This document shows positions 1 to 11,039 of a stretch of DNA of 64,000 bases, piece by piece. The position numbers and the translations under genes were made by a program. The notes under the pieces were generated by a model. That model was not told where the DNA came from. It was given only the letters and a program-made list of their open reading frames with translations, and did not search any database. The first letter of the stretch is position 1. Each line of letters begins with the position of its first letter. Source of the stretch: Effrenium voratum (lineage: Eukaryota > Sar > Dinophyceae > Suessiales > Symbiodiniaceae); contig CAUJNA010000572.1 in NCBI GenBank assembly GCA_963377175.1, positions 62,001 to 126,000 of the forward strand. The letters run 5' to 3'.

Positions 1-2
1 GC

Positions 3-227
3 GCCCAGCGTGATCAAGGGCCCAAAGGCCCTGCGCAGGATGGAGGGGGCGCCTTTTCCGACATGAGCTTCATCGTGGTTCGCCCAGTGGGTATTGGCCT
101 GGCGTACGGATGGCACTCCAATTTTGGCACCGCTTCCATATTTTTTTTGTTCCAGGTCCGGAACCTGACCTCTGGCTGGCACCTGGACTACGCATTGGTC
201 GCCTCCCTGCCAGTGACCTGGCAATGA
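3..227 (+). CDS. C-terminal piece of an unrecognised membrane-like protein (5' end outside window)
   Basis: The frame is open from the window edge to a TGA at 225-227. From about position 72 it reads as a plausible protein with aromatic and glycine-rich stretches (IGLAYGWHSNFG, then ASIFFLFQVRNL, then GWHLDYALV). The pattern suits the end of a membrane protein, possibly with one helix, but I recognise no family. The sequence TTTTTTTGTTCCAG at about 140-154 resembles a splice acceptor, so the true exon may start at 155. The upstream part lies outside the window. Confidence 0.35.
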   Translation, partial: AQRDQGPKGPAQDGGGAFSDMSFIVVRPVGIGLAYGWHSNFGTASIFFLFQVRNLTSGWHLDYALVASLPVTWQ

Positions 228-582
228 GAAGCCGCGTTTTTGGACGCCGCGGACGGCCCAGGCTGAGGCTTTGGGCGGCCCCAGCCACAGTTGCCCCTGG
301 CTGCCACACCTCCATCGCTGACTTCGGCGCGGGCGGTGCGGGACTTCAGACTTTGGGCCACGACATCGACTTGAGAACTCAGGGCCTTTTCTGTTCTCAT
401 CTCTTGCGCTTCCCCTGAAGTGGCTCAGATTTGGCGACTTGGGCATGCTCAAAGACTGCCAACACGAGATGTAAACCATCAAGGGCTTCTCAAAGTTGCT
501 GCGAGGTGGGCACTACTGCAGGTTCTTCAACAAGACTGGGGAGTGGGAGACTTACTGTTGCGTCCTTTTTGTCTTTTTGCAG

Positions 583-718
583 TGCCATGCGCGTGCCAAG
601 CAGGTACTGTTGTTTTGCCTACGACGGGTCGCCAAAGGCAGCCTTCTACACTGGTGGTGCGGCCGGGGTCCAACATTTCAAGCTGAACCAAGAATTGACA
701 GCCAACCACTGTTTGTGA
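583..718 (+). CDS. Candidate terminal exon of an unrecognised gene
   Basis: A T-rich acceptor (GTCTTTTTGCAG) ends at 582. The following frame has about 44 codons up to a TGA ending at 718. The peptide (SRYCCFAYDGSPKA, AGVQHFKLNQELT) has a protein-like composition. Just upstream, 479-560 reads IKGFSKLLRGGHYCRFFNKT in another frame and could be the previous exon, although I could not find a donor that joins them. The family is unknown. Confidence 0.25.
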
Positions 719-3470
719 AATGCTTGGTGGCTGTGATGGACCAGTGCCCTTCATGCCTCAGGAAACTTAGATTTGGGCTTGTCTCAAAATAGGGGTACCC
801 CCAAAAAGCTGATTGTTCTTTTTGGTTTCCCTTTAAAACCACAACGAGCCACTCCAACAGGAACCTTGCAGAAAGAGCCTTGCATAGGTTCAGACCCAGC
901 GCTTGGATGAGCGCTTTGACCTCGGCAGGCGGGGATTTGCATGGTCCATGGTAGTTTTCCCTTGGGGATGGATGCGAAAGCTCTGAGTTGCTACTGCTTC
1001 CACTCGCCTGTCTTTACTCCATTTTACTCCCGGTCTTGCTGCACCAACTAATCCCCAGTCCACTTGCTAAATGACAGCTTGGATCTCGTTTTTGCCGCCA
1101 GTGAAAGGAAGCGGCTTCAATCGCTACATGTTTTGCGGGCAGGCGCTTTGACTGGCTCCTATGCATCGAGGCGGTGCACTGGGCAATTGTCATTGGAACT
1201 CATTCTGAGCCAATCTGAATACTTCAATGATGGGTAGAGCTTGAGGTTTCTCGAGTTCTTTTTTGTAGGGTTGGTTTTGTGGACTGTGCACTCCATGCAA
1301 AGCTTCGCAGATGCACCCTCAACCCACCCTGAACTAAGCCTGACCAAGCTGTTCTTTACAATTCTGTCTGTACCTAAGCCGAATAAAAATGCGATACAAC
1401 AAGCTTCCAAGCAGCAATTGTTTCAGCTCAACGGAATGGCAACCCAGAAGTCTGCTGAGGCTTTATTTCAAAAACGAGTTTGGGCTTGTCCAGGTTGTGC
1501 GAGGTGGACCCTTCGATATAAAATATGTAACGAACAAGAAATCATTGCAGGTCAACAGCTCGAAGGTTGCCCGGAGATCCCAATTTAGGAATCCGCGTCA
1601 AAGGCTGAAGCACAACCTTGAACCAGGGCTCTTGTCATTGCTGCTGTGCAGTTTGCACCGTGTATCTGCACCATGAACTTGCAAGCTCGTCATACATCCT
1701 TGGTCTTGTGGTTGCAAAGAAAATACTTGATGGTGAGGACCGCAAGTGCATGCTGGGCCATTCGATGAACATTCATATTGGCTTTGAGATGCACTCTTCC
1801 GCACTATCGCGAGTTGCTATTTGCGAAGTACCAAGTGGAGGATGCTTAGAGAGTAATTTCCAGCTGTATTGTCACATGAATTTGATAGTTATTGCCAGAC
1901 CCTTCTAATGTGCTTTAGCATGAAGCTATGTTTTGCAGTATGTTGATGAGCTTCACTTCAAAACATCATCTCAAGTTGATTTACAAGGTGTTGCTTCCTT
2001 TTGCCGGACTATGCATTTGATACTGCATTCTGCTGTCCGGTCTAGCTGAACAATGTTGTTTTGCCCAGTATTCAAGTGAATTGTTTACTTGGCTCGTATC
2101 GGAGCCGCGTGCTGAACAGATGTCAAATTGAGTCCATGCACTCCGCACTTTGGAAAGCGTTGCATTGACAGCTTGATTTAGTGTGGCTTACTCAGCATTG
2201 CTGCAGCTTACTGGTCAATCCGTGGTTTGAAATATGAGGTCAGTCAGCATTGCCCGAGCGTGCTTTTGTGATTCAACCTGTCCAGAATCGCCAGTCGAAG
2301 CAGAGTGTGAGTGGAGAACTAGTATAAGATGGCCCTTCGACTTGATGCGTAGCACGTATTCTCCGCGAACTTGGCAAGCCTGAATGGCACGGAAGGAAAA
2401 AAAGCAGCCCCTCAAGGCCTCCCCATCTCGAAGAACTGCCAAACCGCACACGGAGGTCCTGGAGCACATCCCTGGCGACCGGGAGGTGGGGGGTTTTTCG
2501 AATCGAAGGTCGATCGAGCCGCGCGTGTTTTTTTTTCTTTCTTCTTTTTCCGCCTCGCCAGGCGGTGGCCTTGGCCAACTTGCGGCGGCATGCCGGAAAG
2601 GGCCTGGTGGTGTCGTGGTGTCGGGCCAAGGGAAACTGGTGGTGTCGTAAGAAACACGGCCGGCTGCCCCGAGGTCGGAGCATAGCGGCCCGGGGCATCC
2701 AAATGCCAAGCTGCCGCCTGAGTGGCCAATGGGATTGAAATGACGCGCTTCAATGCGAGACACTTATCTCTTTTATGAGTGGCCTGTGAGAGATCAGTAT
2801 GGATGTCATTTGTTAATCCAAACACAGACATGTCTCAATGAGACTGCAACGGCTATTCCGCAGGAATTGCTAGTGGTGCCTCATGGCTTGCGCGTTCCTG
2901 AGGCCCTGGGTCCAGGTGCGTGCAGCTGTCGAGGTGGGCGAGTGGCCGACTGGGGGCATTCTTAATAGCTTTGGCCTGAGGCTGCTGGCTTTGAGCTGGA
3001 TGCAGATGCTACTCAGCTCATGCGGACGCAGGCCAGGCTTAGATGTATTCGATCGCATCCTGCCTGACATAGCTAGTCTTTTCTTCAGAGGAACGCACAT
3101 TGATCCTGTCTGCAGGTTCTGTGGCTCACAGACGCTGTCCATGTCTTCAGAGCGGTCTGAAGTGAAAAAAAACGGCTTGGCGCAGCGTAGCGAGAGACCC
3201 TAGCAGCATGCAAGAGCCTACCGGGGGGAATTGAAACTGAATCGGAAACTAGAAGCTAATATACCGTTGCTGCTGTTGTCAACTCTGGTTGCCTCTCGGC
3301 CGCGCCAATTGGGCTACTCCATCCACCTTTGCCATGGTCCGTGCAGCATTCCTCCCCCCGCAGCTCCTGCCAGCATTGAGAATTTGGAAGCTAGTCCTTT
3401 GCCAGATGATTTTGCCCAATAGCGACTGCACCAAGCTGGCGATTGCAAGTTAAGGTGAAGCCATCTAATC
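719..3470. other. Intergenic stretch, no supportable gene
   Basis: Short open frames occur on both strands, including overlapping ones in the GC-rich part at 2215-2831. None shows a recognisable motif or a convincing exon with splice signals. A copy of repeat family C lies at about 781-855 (GGGGTACCCCC followed by TTTGGTTTCCCTTTAAAACC). Confidence 0.5.
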
Positions 3471-3471
3471 T

Positions 3472-4400
3472 AGAAGAACGGCCTTACTGACCCAGCAGGC
3501 AGTATGATATTCGAAAGCTCCGACTGGAGCAATGTGACAGCAATGTGGCAAAAGTCGAAAAGCACACAGTGATCTTCGACTCCGACACGGACAGCTAGCT
3601 GATTCAAAATGGAGTGCATTTGCCCTTGTCTTACGATGCAATGGTGTTGCTGGGACGACAATTCCTGGTCAGTACAATGGACCTTGCTTCTGCTCAGTCG
3701 TACAGTGCTGCCGGGAGCCGGGAGCCTGAATATCTTGCAATGCGTCGTCCACGATCACTGGTCAAAGATTCCTATTGACCTGGTTAAAGACCAAGCCTGC
3801 ACTCTTGCAACGTATGCTGGCCTGAATCCAGAAGTGGAAGGAAAGACGTACATGCTCAATGGTGACGACGTTGGCTACGAATGGGAGGAGAAGATGAAGT
3901 TGAGGGACGTGGTGGAGCCTAATGGCACTCCACTAACTGCGAGCATACAGCCGGTGATCTATCTCTGGGACTTTGAGACTCAGCAACGCGCACATTTTCC
4001 GCGGGCACGCAACGGCATCTAAAATGAAGAGTTCTCACTTGTGACCCCTGCGCGGGACTTTGGAAGAGATGGCACAAGAATCGCAACGATGGCAGTGATG
4101 AAAATCCAGATGCCTGCCCTCTCGGAAGGACAGCTGATGCACGATCTGAGAAGGATTGCGTGTGTTGCTGGCAAAGCCTGTGACTCACTTCTTGCAGCAA
4201 CTGCTGCTGAGAAGCAAAGCACCATCGTCATTTTTGAGGTCCCCAACATCAATTCGCCCAATCTTAGCTTTGTAAGACACTTATCCCCTGCAGCTGAGAC
4301 CAGGAATCCGGGCACAGCCACAGCCTATGCGGATCACATAGTTGAAATTGATCCTAAAGCCATCTTCTTGGATACGGCGGATTTCCCGTCCTCGGGGTGA
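3472..4400 (+). pseudogene. Coding-like region interrupted by an in-frame stop
   Basis: From 3609 one frame reads 137 codons to a TAA at 4020-4022. It then continues in the same frame for a further 126 codons to a TGA ending at 4400. The joined product would be about 260 residues. The parts with the best protein character are PEVEGKTYMLNGDD, LRDVVEPNGTPLTASIQPV and STIVIFEVPNINSPN. Just upstream (3500-3690) other frames read YDIRKLRLEQCD and LPLSYDAMVLLGRQFL, which suggests older frameshifts. I recognise no family. It could be a decayed gene, an element-derived fragment, or a real gene with an unrecognised intron that removes the stop. Confidence 0.35.
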
Positions 4401-5666
4401 TGTTTGGAGACGCTTGGTCTGGAACAATGTCCTTCTGGGAATCTGAGTGCCCAATACAACCGGGAGTATCGCTGCAACGTCTGCGTTGACCATTTGTGTT
4501 TGGAAAGATCTAGGCTCGTCCAAGAAAGCTGACAAGCTCTCAGTCACATGGGTGACACATTTGAGCATGACCCATGATGGCTACCTCGGGCTTGACACTT
4601 TTCAACACACACACACACTCTAAGAGTCTAAGATGCTGTGGAAAGCATCTCCATGATCCTAGTTTCTGGACGGTCTGTGGAGCGATCCTGTAGGTTGCAA
4701 CTTAGTGTTGAACTGATGCGCTCTTGTTGCTGCTGCTTGGCATCGTAGCTGCGGAGTTCAATACATGCATACCGTCTCTGCGCGCGGAAACATTAGTTGG
4801 GTGCAGATGCAGAGCATCTGAAACATCCAAGAGCTAAACCCACCCGCCCATCCGGATCCTACACATGTGTGAGCGTGGCTTTTGGCTCGCCAGCGTCCAA
4901 GAGGTGACTGGATTGTTTGGACACACTGTGAGGCAGAGGCTGCAGGGCTTTCCCTGTTGAATTCTCTGCCATGCCATAGTGGCACACAGAGGTTGGGGCC
5001 AAGTCCAATAGACATGGACTGCTGGTTCTAAAGCACGCACAGAGAGAACGTGGAGCATACCAGAGAGGCTAAGTCTGGAGCTGTCGAGAGCCATGGCAAG
5101 GGAGGCGAGACTTGGGTGACTTCAGCCTTTTCAGCGGATGTTTCTCGGAGCGAAGCCAGGCGCCCTTCCATTTCTGCGTCATCACTGCCTCCTCCGTGGC
5201 GCAGGCTGAGCTGTACCGTGCACTCATAGATCGCGGGGAGCTCAGACAACCAAGCTATTGCCGGCTTTGTTGGGGCCTGCCCAGGTAGAGTGGAGCATGG
5301 CTTGTATCCCAGCATCTTGGCTGCTTTTATTTCCAGCACTGTGACTCTTTGCAAGTGCTCGTATCGTGCTGCAGATTCACGATCCTGACTTGCTCTGGTG
5401 GCTCAAGCTGGACCAAGCGGAAGATAGCCAAAACATCAAGCTGAACAGGGAAGTGCGATGCCCAATGTCCGAGTGACCTTTGCACTTGTTTCTTCCACAT
5501 CAGTATTTTTCTCACAAGTTATGCCCTTTTCTCTCCACCAGGTGCTTCCTTGAGGCTGAAGGTTTTTGTCAAGCGGCTCTGCCATGCCACATAGGTCTGA
5601 GTCAAATGAGCGGGCTAGCCGTTCATCTGCTGGAGTTGGTCGATTTGCACTGTGCAGACTGTGGCT
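4401..5666. other. Intergenic stretch, nothing firm
   Basis: This holds a short CA microsatellite at about 4602-4618 and several overlapping short open frames. A minus-strand frame of 108 codons (5028-5354) lacks recognisable motifs. The promoter and trans-splice acceptor of the downstream SLC44-like gene should lie in the 3' part, but no diagnostic signal stands out. Confidence 0.4.
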
Positions 5667-8180
5667 ATGATGATGAAGACCGTGTCCTATTTGTTTTGCA
5701 TAGATCCTTTGGTCGACAACGACGATGACGAGGACAGCAATGATATTGTGACTTCGAGTAGTACAACAAACCAGTCAGACTTGGATGTATCTGTGGATGA
5801 GGAACAGGCTTTGATCATAGCACCCACAAAAGTAGTGCGTCGCTGCACCGATTTCGGGTGCTGCATAGCTTGGCTGTTATTCGGAGGGGTAGTTCTTGCG
5901 GCGGTCATGCTAGGCTCTTACAAGCCAGAGCGCCACGATTTCATTCGGCTGACCAACGAAGCTGGCACACAGTGCGGTGTTTACACCGAGGTGGGCAATA
6001 ATTTCTGGTACCTCTGCGGCGCAGAATTGGGCAATGGCAGCTTTCTTGCGACCTGCGTCCCGCGCTGCGAAATTAAAACCTCCCGGCGCGAGGCCTACTG
6101 TGAACTCGCATGGCCCGGCCTGACTGCTTCTGACTACGACTCCGACCAGGTGGGACCTCTTTGCTGGCCCACCAATGCGACACTGGCGGCCAACCTAAGG
6201 GCTCAGCTGCAAGCAAATGGCTATGATAGCATCGACATGTACATCACATTGCACTTTGCATGGCCTCCACTGGCGGTGGCTGGCTTCTTGTCGATCCTCG
6301 TATCCCACACGTGGGTTCGAGTTCTGCGCGATCATGCGAGCACACTGGCCTGGCTTGGCGTGTACCTGCTGGTCATTCTGCCCCTGGTTTGCCTGGCCTA
6401 TATGTGGCTTGCCTACGGCGAAGTACAGCGATTCTTGGCCTCGCAGTAGCTGTTGCGCTTAAAGTGCCCATATATGTCGCATCCATTCTCCGAAGGGCAA
6501 TGCGCTGCCTGCTGATGAATCATTCTCACCAAACCTTTTTTTTTTTTTAAATCAAAAACAAAACCAACCAATACAACAAAACATACACTGGTGTGGTGTT
6601 TTTCAGCTTTCTGCGGGAAGCCATTTGTTCGCATGGCTTAGGAATCACCGCCATTTTCCTGGTCTCCCTGGCGTGTATGTTTGCTTGCCTGGCCTGTCGC
6701 AGCACGCCTCAGCTGGACAAAGCGGCGATTTGTCTCCATGCGGCCTGCCAGTGTGCTCGGTCCTGAGTTCTCTCAGTTCTGAGGCCTTTGTTCCAGTGTC
6801 GGAGGTGTCCGTTTTAAGGGAACCCTCAAAAATGGGCGGTTTTGCTCTGGTTCCCTTTTGAAACAGGGTACCCCCAAAAAAGACACACCCATGTAGAGTT
6901 GCCAGAATGTAAAATGGATTTGCAGATAACCAGGTGGAACTAGAGTAGAATTGCTACTGTAGCAGACACTCTGCAACGAGCAAGCATGTCATTGTGCGAG
7001 ACAAGTTACAAGCTGACGATGAGGTGTTTCAATTTCAATTGTCAGCTGCAAACATGTGCGCTCGATGCAACATATTCAAGTGTACAACGCGGGGGATGCG
7101 AAATCTCATTGAATATGCTAGGGCACCCCTTTCGGGCAGCAACCATTTCGAGGTGTCAATCACCTGGCTGGGCTTTTGGCACAGGTCACAGATATGCCGA
7201 TGCTGGAAGTGGGACCGGCGCTTGTCATGATCTCCAAGATTGCTTGGTTTCTCCTGATGCTATTTTGCTTGAGGTTTCTTCCGACCACGCTGCATTTTGA
7301 CATCCGCACAGGTCAGCCCAAGTTTTTGTTTTACGGCGGTCCAGCTCACGAAGTGGCGGACGTGTCCTGCGCCGTGCTCTACAGCATTTTCGCGCTGTGG
7401 ACCTGGAACTTGATCAACACCTTCTGGGAGCTGGCGATTTCGGCGCTCACGGTGCTGTGGTTTGTCCACCTCAGGGAGACGGGGGAGGTGCCTGGCATGG
7501 CGCTGAGCCTCCACACGCTCTGGCTGCTGCTGAGGTACCACCTGGGCAGCTGCGCCATGGGCGCCGTGTGCATCGGCTTCGTGCGGCCGCTGCGGTTCTG
7601 CCTGGGCACTCTCACGGCGGTGCAGCGCATGGAGCGCAACCCCTTCGGCTGGATGGAGCAGAGCTGCTGCCCGTGCCTGGGCACCGCCTACGGCTGCCTG
7701 GACCGCTTCTCGGCCAATGCCTTCGTGGACCTGGTGCTGCACTCCTCCTCTCTGAGGCAAGCCATGGAGCAGTCCCAGAAGAACTCCGTGAGGTGCCAGC
7801 TGGTGGCCAACTCCCTGAATGGCACCACCTTTTTGTTTCAGACCATTTGCTTAGCTCTCACCTGGTGGCTGGGCTTCACTGTCAGCTACGTTGCAGTGAC
7901 ACAGATTCCGGAATATAGCGAACCAGAACACTTTGGCTACGTTCCTTACACCAGCCGCTGGTGTGTAACCAGCGGCTTCATTGCTTTGATTTGCTCCTAC
8001 CCTCACATGATGGTTTTTGACACCTCTTCAGATGCCATACTGTATCTGGACACCGAGAGACTCATACTCGATGAGCTCCGGCAGGATAGAACTGCCGCCG
8101 AGGATGAGTCGAACGTTCCAGTTCTTTCCTCGTTGCAAGACATGGCACGATACGTGATGAGTTGTGGCATGCCTCCATGA
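5667..8180 (+). CDS. Choline transporter-like protein (SLC44/CTL family), three exons
   Basis: I splice exons 5667-6445, 6607-6754 and 7185-8180 in frame to 640 residues, close to the usual CTL length. Intron 1 is GT-AG and intron 2 starts with GC (TGT|GCTCGG). The start is the first ATG of the open frame, before an acidic tail (DNDDDEDSND). Family features are a Cys-rich first helix (RRCTDFGCCIAWLLFGG), then the NEAGTQCGV segment matching the family's loop after TM1, a large extracellular Cys-containing loop with N-glycosylation sequons (NGSF, NATL), two further helices, the HLGSCAMGAVCIGFVRPLR helix, and the SANAFVDLVLHSSSLRQAME stretch near the C-terminus. Known CTL proteins are multi-pass membrane proteins linked to choline or ethanolamine uptake. 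Substrate is inferred only from family. Intron 2 carries a copy of repeat family C (6810-6893). A later start near the possible acceptor at 5703 cannot be excluded. Confidence 0.88.
6810..6893. repeat. Repeat family C copy inside SLC44-like intron 2
   Basis: It contains GGTTCCCTTTTGAAAC and GGGTACCCCCAAAAAAGACA, ending in ACACACCCATG. Related copies lie at about 781-855, 9293-9386, 21297-21378 and 44343-44455. The shared core is TTGGTTTCCCTTTAAAACC or its complement. Confidence 0.6.
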
Positions 8181-8262
8181 GACTGTCACCCATGCTTGCA
8201 GCAAGAGAAGGGTGGGGAAAATGCACTGCGATCCAAGCCCACCCCAGGCATTTGTTTGCAGC

Positions 8263-8282
8263 AAGAGAGAGAACGAGAGAGA

Positions 8283-8315
<33 letters not shown>

Positions 8316-8347
8316 TGAGAGAGAGAGAGTGAGAGAGCGAGAGAGCA
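8263..8347. repeat. GA microsatellite
   Basis: About 85 bases of (GA)n with occasional C and T interruptions, just 3' of the SLC44-like stop. It creates spurious Ser/Leu-rich and Glu/Arg-rich open frames on both strands. Confidence 0.95.
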
Positions 8348-8854
8348 GAGGTTGGATATGAGGCTTGAATACAGCAAGCTTCAGCATGGGCGCTGAGGCA
8401 GCTTGAAGTTTCGAGTATATCCTGATCCTCCTCATGGACGGGTAGGCCAAACACATGTTGCAAGCCAAGCTTAGGCTTAGGATTGCAGCGATGCATTGAT
8501 GCTGTGCAGGCAGTGGTGGCGGCACTATGGTGGCACTGAATGCGCTTTACAGAGAGGAGCAGCACAGCGTAAGCTTTGGAGCTTTTTTTATAACATTGCC
8601 ACATCAATTTAAACATGAAAGTCGGAATACACGAAGAAAACTATCCAAACCACTGTCTGGCACTTCCTGTGATGGCCATGCTTTCTGCTGGTCAGGCAAG
8701 GGCTTGCGATTGAGGGCGGAATTCTGCAGGAGGAGCGAATAGACAGCACACGCATTGAGAGAGCAAGATGGGAGCACCGCGCAGGACGGTCTGCGTGCCT
8801 TCTTCGGAACGAGGCGAGTGCTGCTACTACATGCAGGCAGGAAGGATGTGAGCC

Positions 8855-8953
8855 GCAATCAAAACCCGGGTAGACGAAGGCCAGTAAGGGAGAATCCCAA
8901 CCACAAATGGGTGCGGGTTTGGGGTAGATCATTTTGACACCAGGTTTTGATCA
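8855..8953. mobile_element. Small inverted-repeat element, family B copy 1
   Basis: The left end is AATCAAAACCCGGGTAGACG. The right end is ACCAGGTTTTGAT, which is the near-complement of the left end. Total length is about 100 bp with no coding capacity. It matches a better-preserved copy at 20086-20196 and a partial one at 50082-50158. Confidence 0.6.
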
Positions 8954-8981
8954 TGACAATCATGACTCATGTGCTGAGAGG

Positions 8982-9163
8982 AAGGATTTGAAGAGTGTCT
9001 CACCTTCTCACTCTCACTTGCTCGCTTGCATGAGGTTTGAGCAAATATGTTGAAGAGTGCTGCAGATTCCCTCGATATCCTTTCGCTCAACACATAAGTC
9101 ATGCTCAAAAACTCATGCAAGCGAGAAAGTGAGAGTGAGAAGGTGAGACACTCTTCAAGTCTT
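8982..9163. repeat. Long foldback (inverted repeat)
   Basis: The left arm 8990-9034 and right arm 9112-9156 are complementary over 45 bases with one mismatch; each contains GTGTCTCACCTTCTCACTCT or its complement. Weaker pairing extends outward and also inward (GTTTGAGCA with TGCTCAAAA). The transcript could form a hairpin with a loop of roughly 60-75 nt. No coding capacity is seen. Confidence 0.85.
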
Positions 9164-9292
9164 TCAGTGAGTGTGCAGTGGCTGCGACTTATGAATTCTG
9201 AAGAGGGACAGCGACGCGACAGGTGGGGAGAGCCGCAGGCTGCCGTGCTATGTACCTGAAGGCCTGCGTCCATTGTGCAGGTTCCGCTCGAA

Positions 9293-9386
9293 TGTGGGTG
9301 TCCCTCCAAACTGGTGGCTTTCCTTTTTTGTTTTCCTTTAAAGCCCCCAACAAGAGGGGTAGCATCAAACAAAGGCGCACCCATGC
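9293..9386. repeat. Repeat family C copy
   Basis: The sequence begins ATGTGGGTGTCCCTCC and ends GGCGCACCCATG, with TTTTCCTTTAAAGCCCC in the core. The ends are imperfect inverted repeats of each other, which suggests a small non-coding transposable element. Confidence 0.5.
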
Positions 9387-10851
9387 CCAGGCAAGCTCTT
9401 TGGCCCACTCTGCAGTGAGAATTCCGGATGCCCTGCTGTGGTGCTGGACCTCCTCTTGAGTCTCTACTTCAGGCGCGAGAGCTGTCCCCCCAGTGAGGAT
9501 ACATGAAGCATCCACCAACAAGCCTTGGGTCGCTTTTTGAGGGGGATGCTTGAAGTTCGGTTTTGGTATGAAGCTTGTTGTTGCAGTGCTTCAGAGCTTG
9601 AGATGAGATGAAGGTATCCATGGAGGGACGGCGAGATCATTCTTGCCTCGGGCTGCTTGGCAACTTTGGCTGTTTGTGAGTCGAGAGGGCAAGGCTTCCC
9701 GATTGTGAAATGGAAGGAAATGCGGAAGTGCTGCAAAATGCACAGGATCAGCAAGTGCCCCAATGGCACCGTAGTCTAGCCCAGCATCTTTCGCACCTGT
9801 CCTGCCCGCATGGACAGTGCTCCAAAATAGATAGTCAAGCTTGAAGCCAGCAGAAAATGCTTCTTGTGCCGCAAGTGAGTCAAACCCGTCCAGTACATTT
9901 GAGACGTCCGCACGAACACACTGAAGAGTCCAGTTCGTGGTGCAGCGGGCACCTCAGGTGACGTGATTGTGGACTTCGATGCTCGAGGCTTGCTTTGTGA
10001 TGCTAGCGTCAAGCACTTGGATTGGCACGAAGGCCAGCTGACGGAGGAAGACGCGTTGGCCGAGCGCGGGGCGATTTGCGGATTTGGCAAAGTTGCTCCT
10101 CTGGAGCAAGGCAAGGGCAGACTTCTTTTGATGCTTGGCTTGTCGGAGAATGCCAGGCTCTCGGCACGGTGTCTTCGCCTTTGAAAGCTCGACGGGAGCC
10201 ACTCGCAGTGTGAAAGCCTTCTACCAAAAAGCGAGCGTGACTTGGCCTAGCAGCAGTTTCTGGCGTGGGGCTGTTGCATTTAAGCTCAGGTAGAGGTTCT
10301 CCGGAAAGAGTGCCTTGTGGCTGCTGACTCCTGCGCCCTGGACACCGGCGTGTTTGCCATGCTCCAAGTTTTTGGTGCCAGATTCTGCCATGCCATTTGT
10401 AAAGAGAAAATCCGCGGGCCGTTTTTTGTTTGTTTTTGCATCGGGTTTTTATAAAACCCAATGCACGTGACAGTGTTCTGGCTCTGAGGCGATGTCTTTG
10501 GACTGGTGCATTGCATTCTTTAGACTCGCTGCCTCAAGCTTCAACGGTTCGACTGTCCTCGAAGCCGTCGAGGCCGGACAGAACGGCCCATGGAAAGACA
10601 CGAAGCTTTCTCCGCAGTTTGGCCAGATTCAGCTCGACTGGGCTTTTGGGCTGTACATTGATCGCGTTTTGGACGTTCATTAAATACTATGTTGATAAAG
10701 TTTCGGGTGAAGAAAGACAGAGACGAAGAGACAAGAGAGCGTATGCACGTGGGTATGACAAAATTCAGAATCCTTTTAGTGTTCAGTTGAATGGAGCCCG
10801 GCACGATACAAGACTTTTGGCGCGCTTCCTATTTTTGATGCACAGCCACAA
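9387..10851. other. Intergenic, one weak exon candidate
   Basis: The only stretch with some protein character on the + strand is 9957-10184, reading DVIVDFDARGLLCDASVKHL and then WHEGQLTEEDALAERGA, ending in a TGA. It lacks convincing splice partners and competes with equally long open frames on the other strand. I do not call a gene here. Confidence 0.3.
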
Positions 10852-11022
<171 letters not shown>

Positions 11023-11039
11023 GATGCAGAACAGGGCTC

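Noticed and set aside
2215..2831. Overlapping frames of 139-182 codons on the minus strand
   Set aside because: GC-rich stretch open in several frames on both strands, with no motif; none is preferred.
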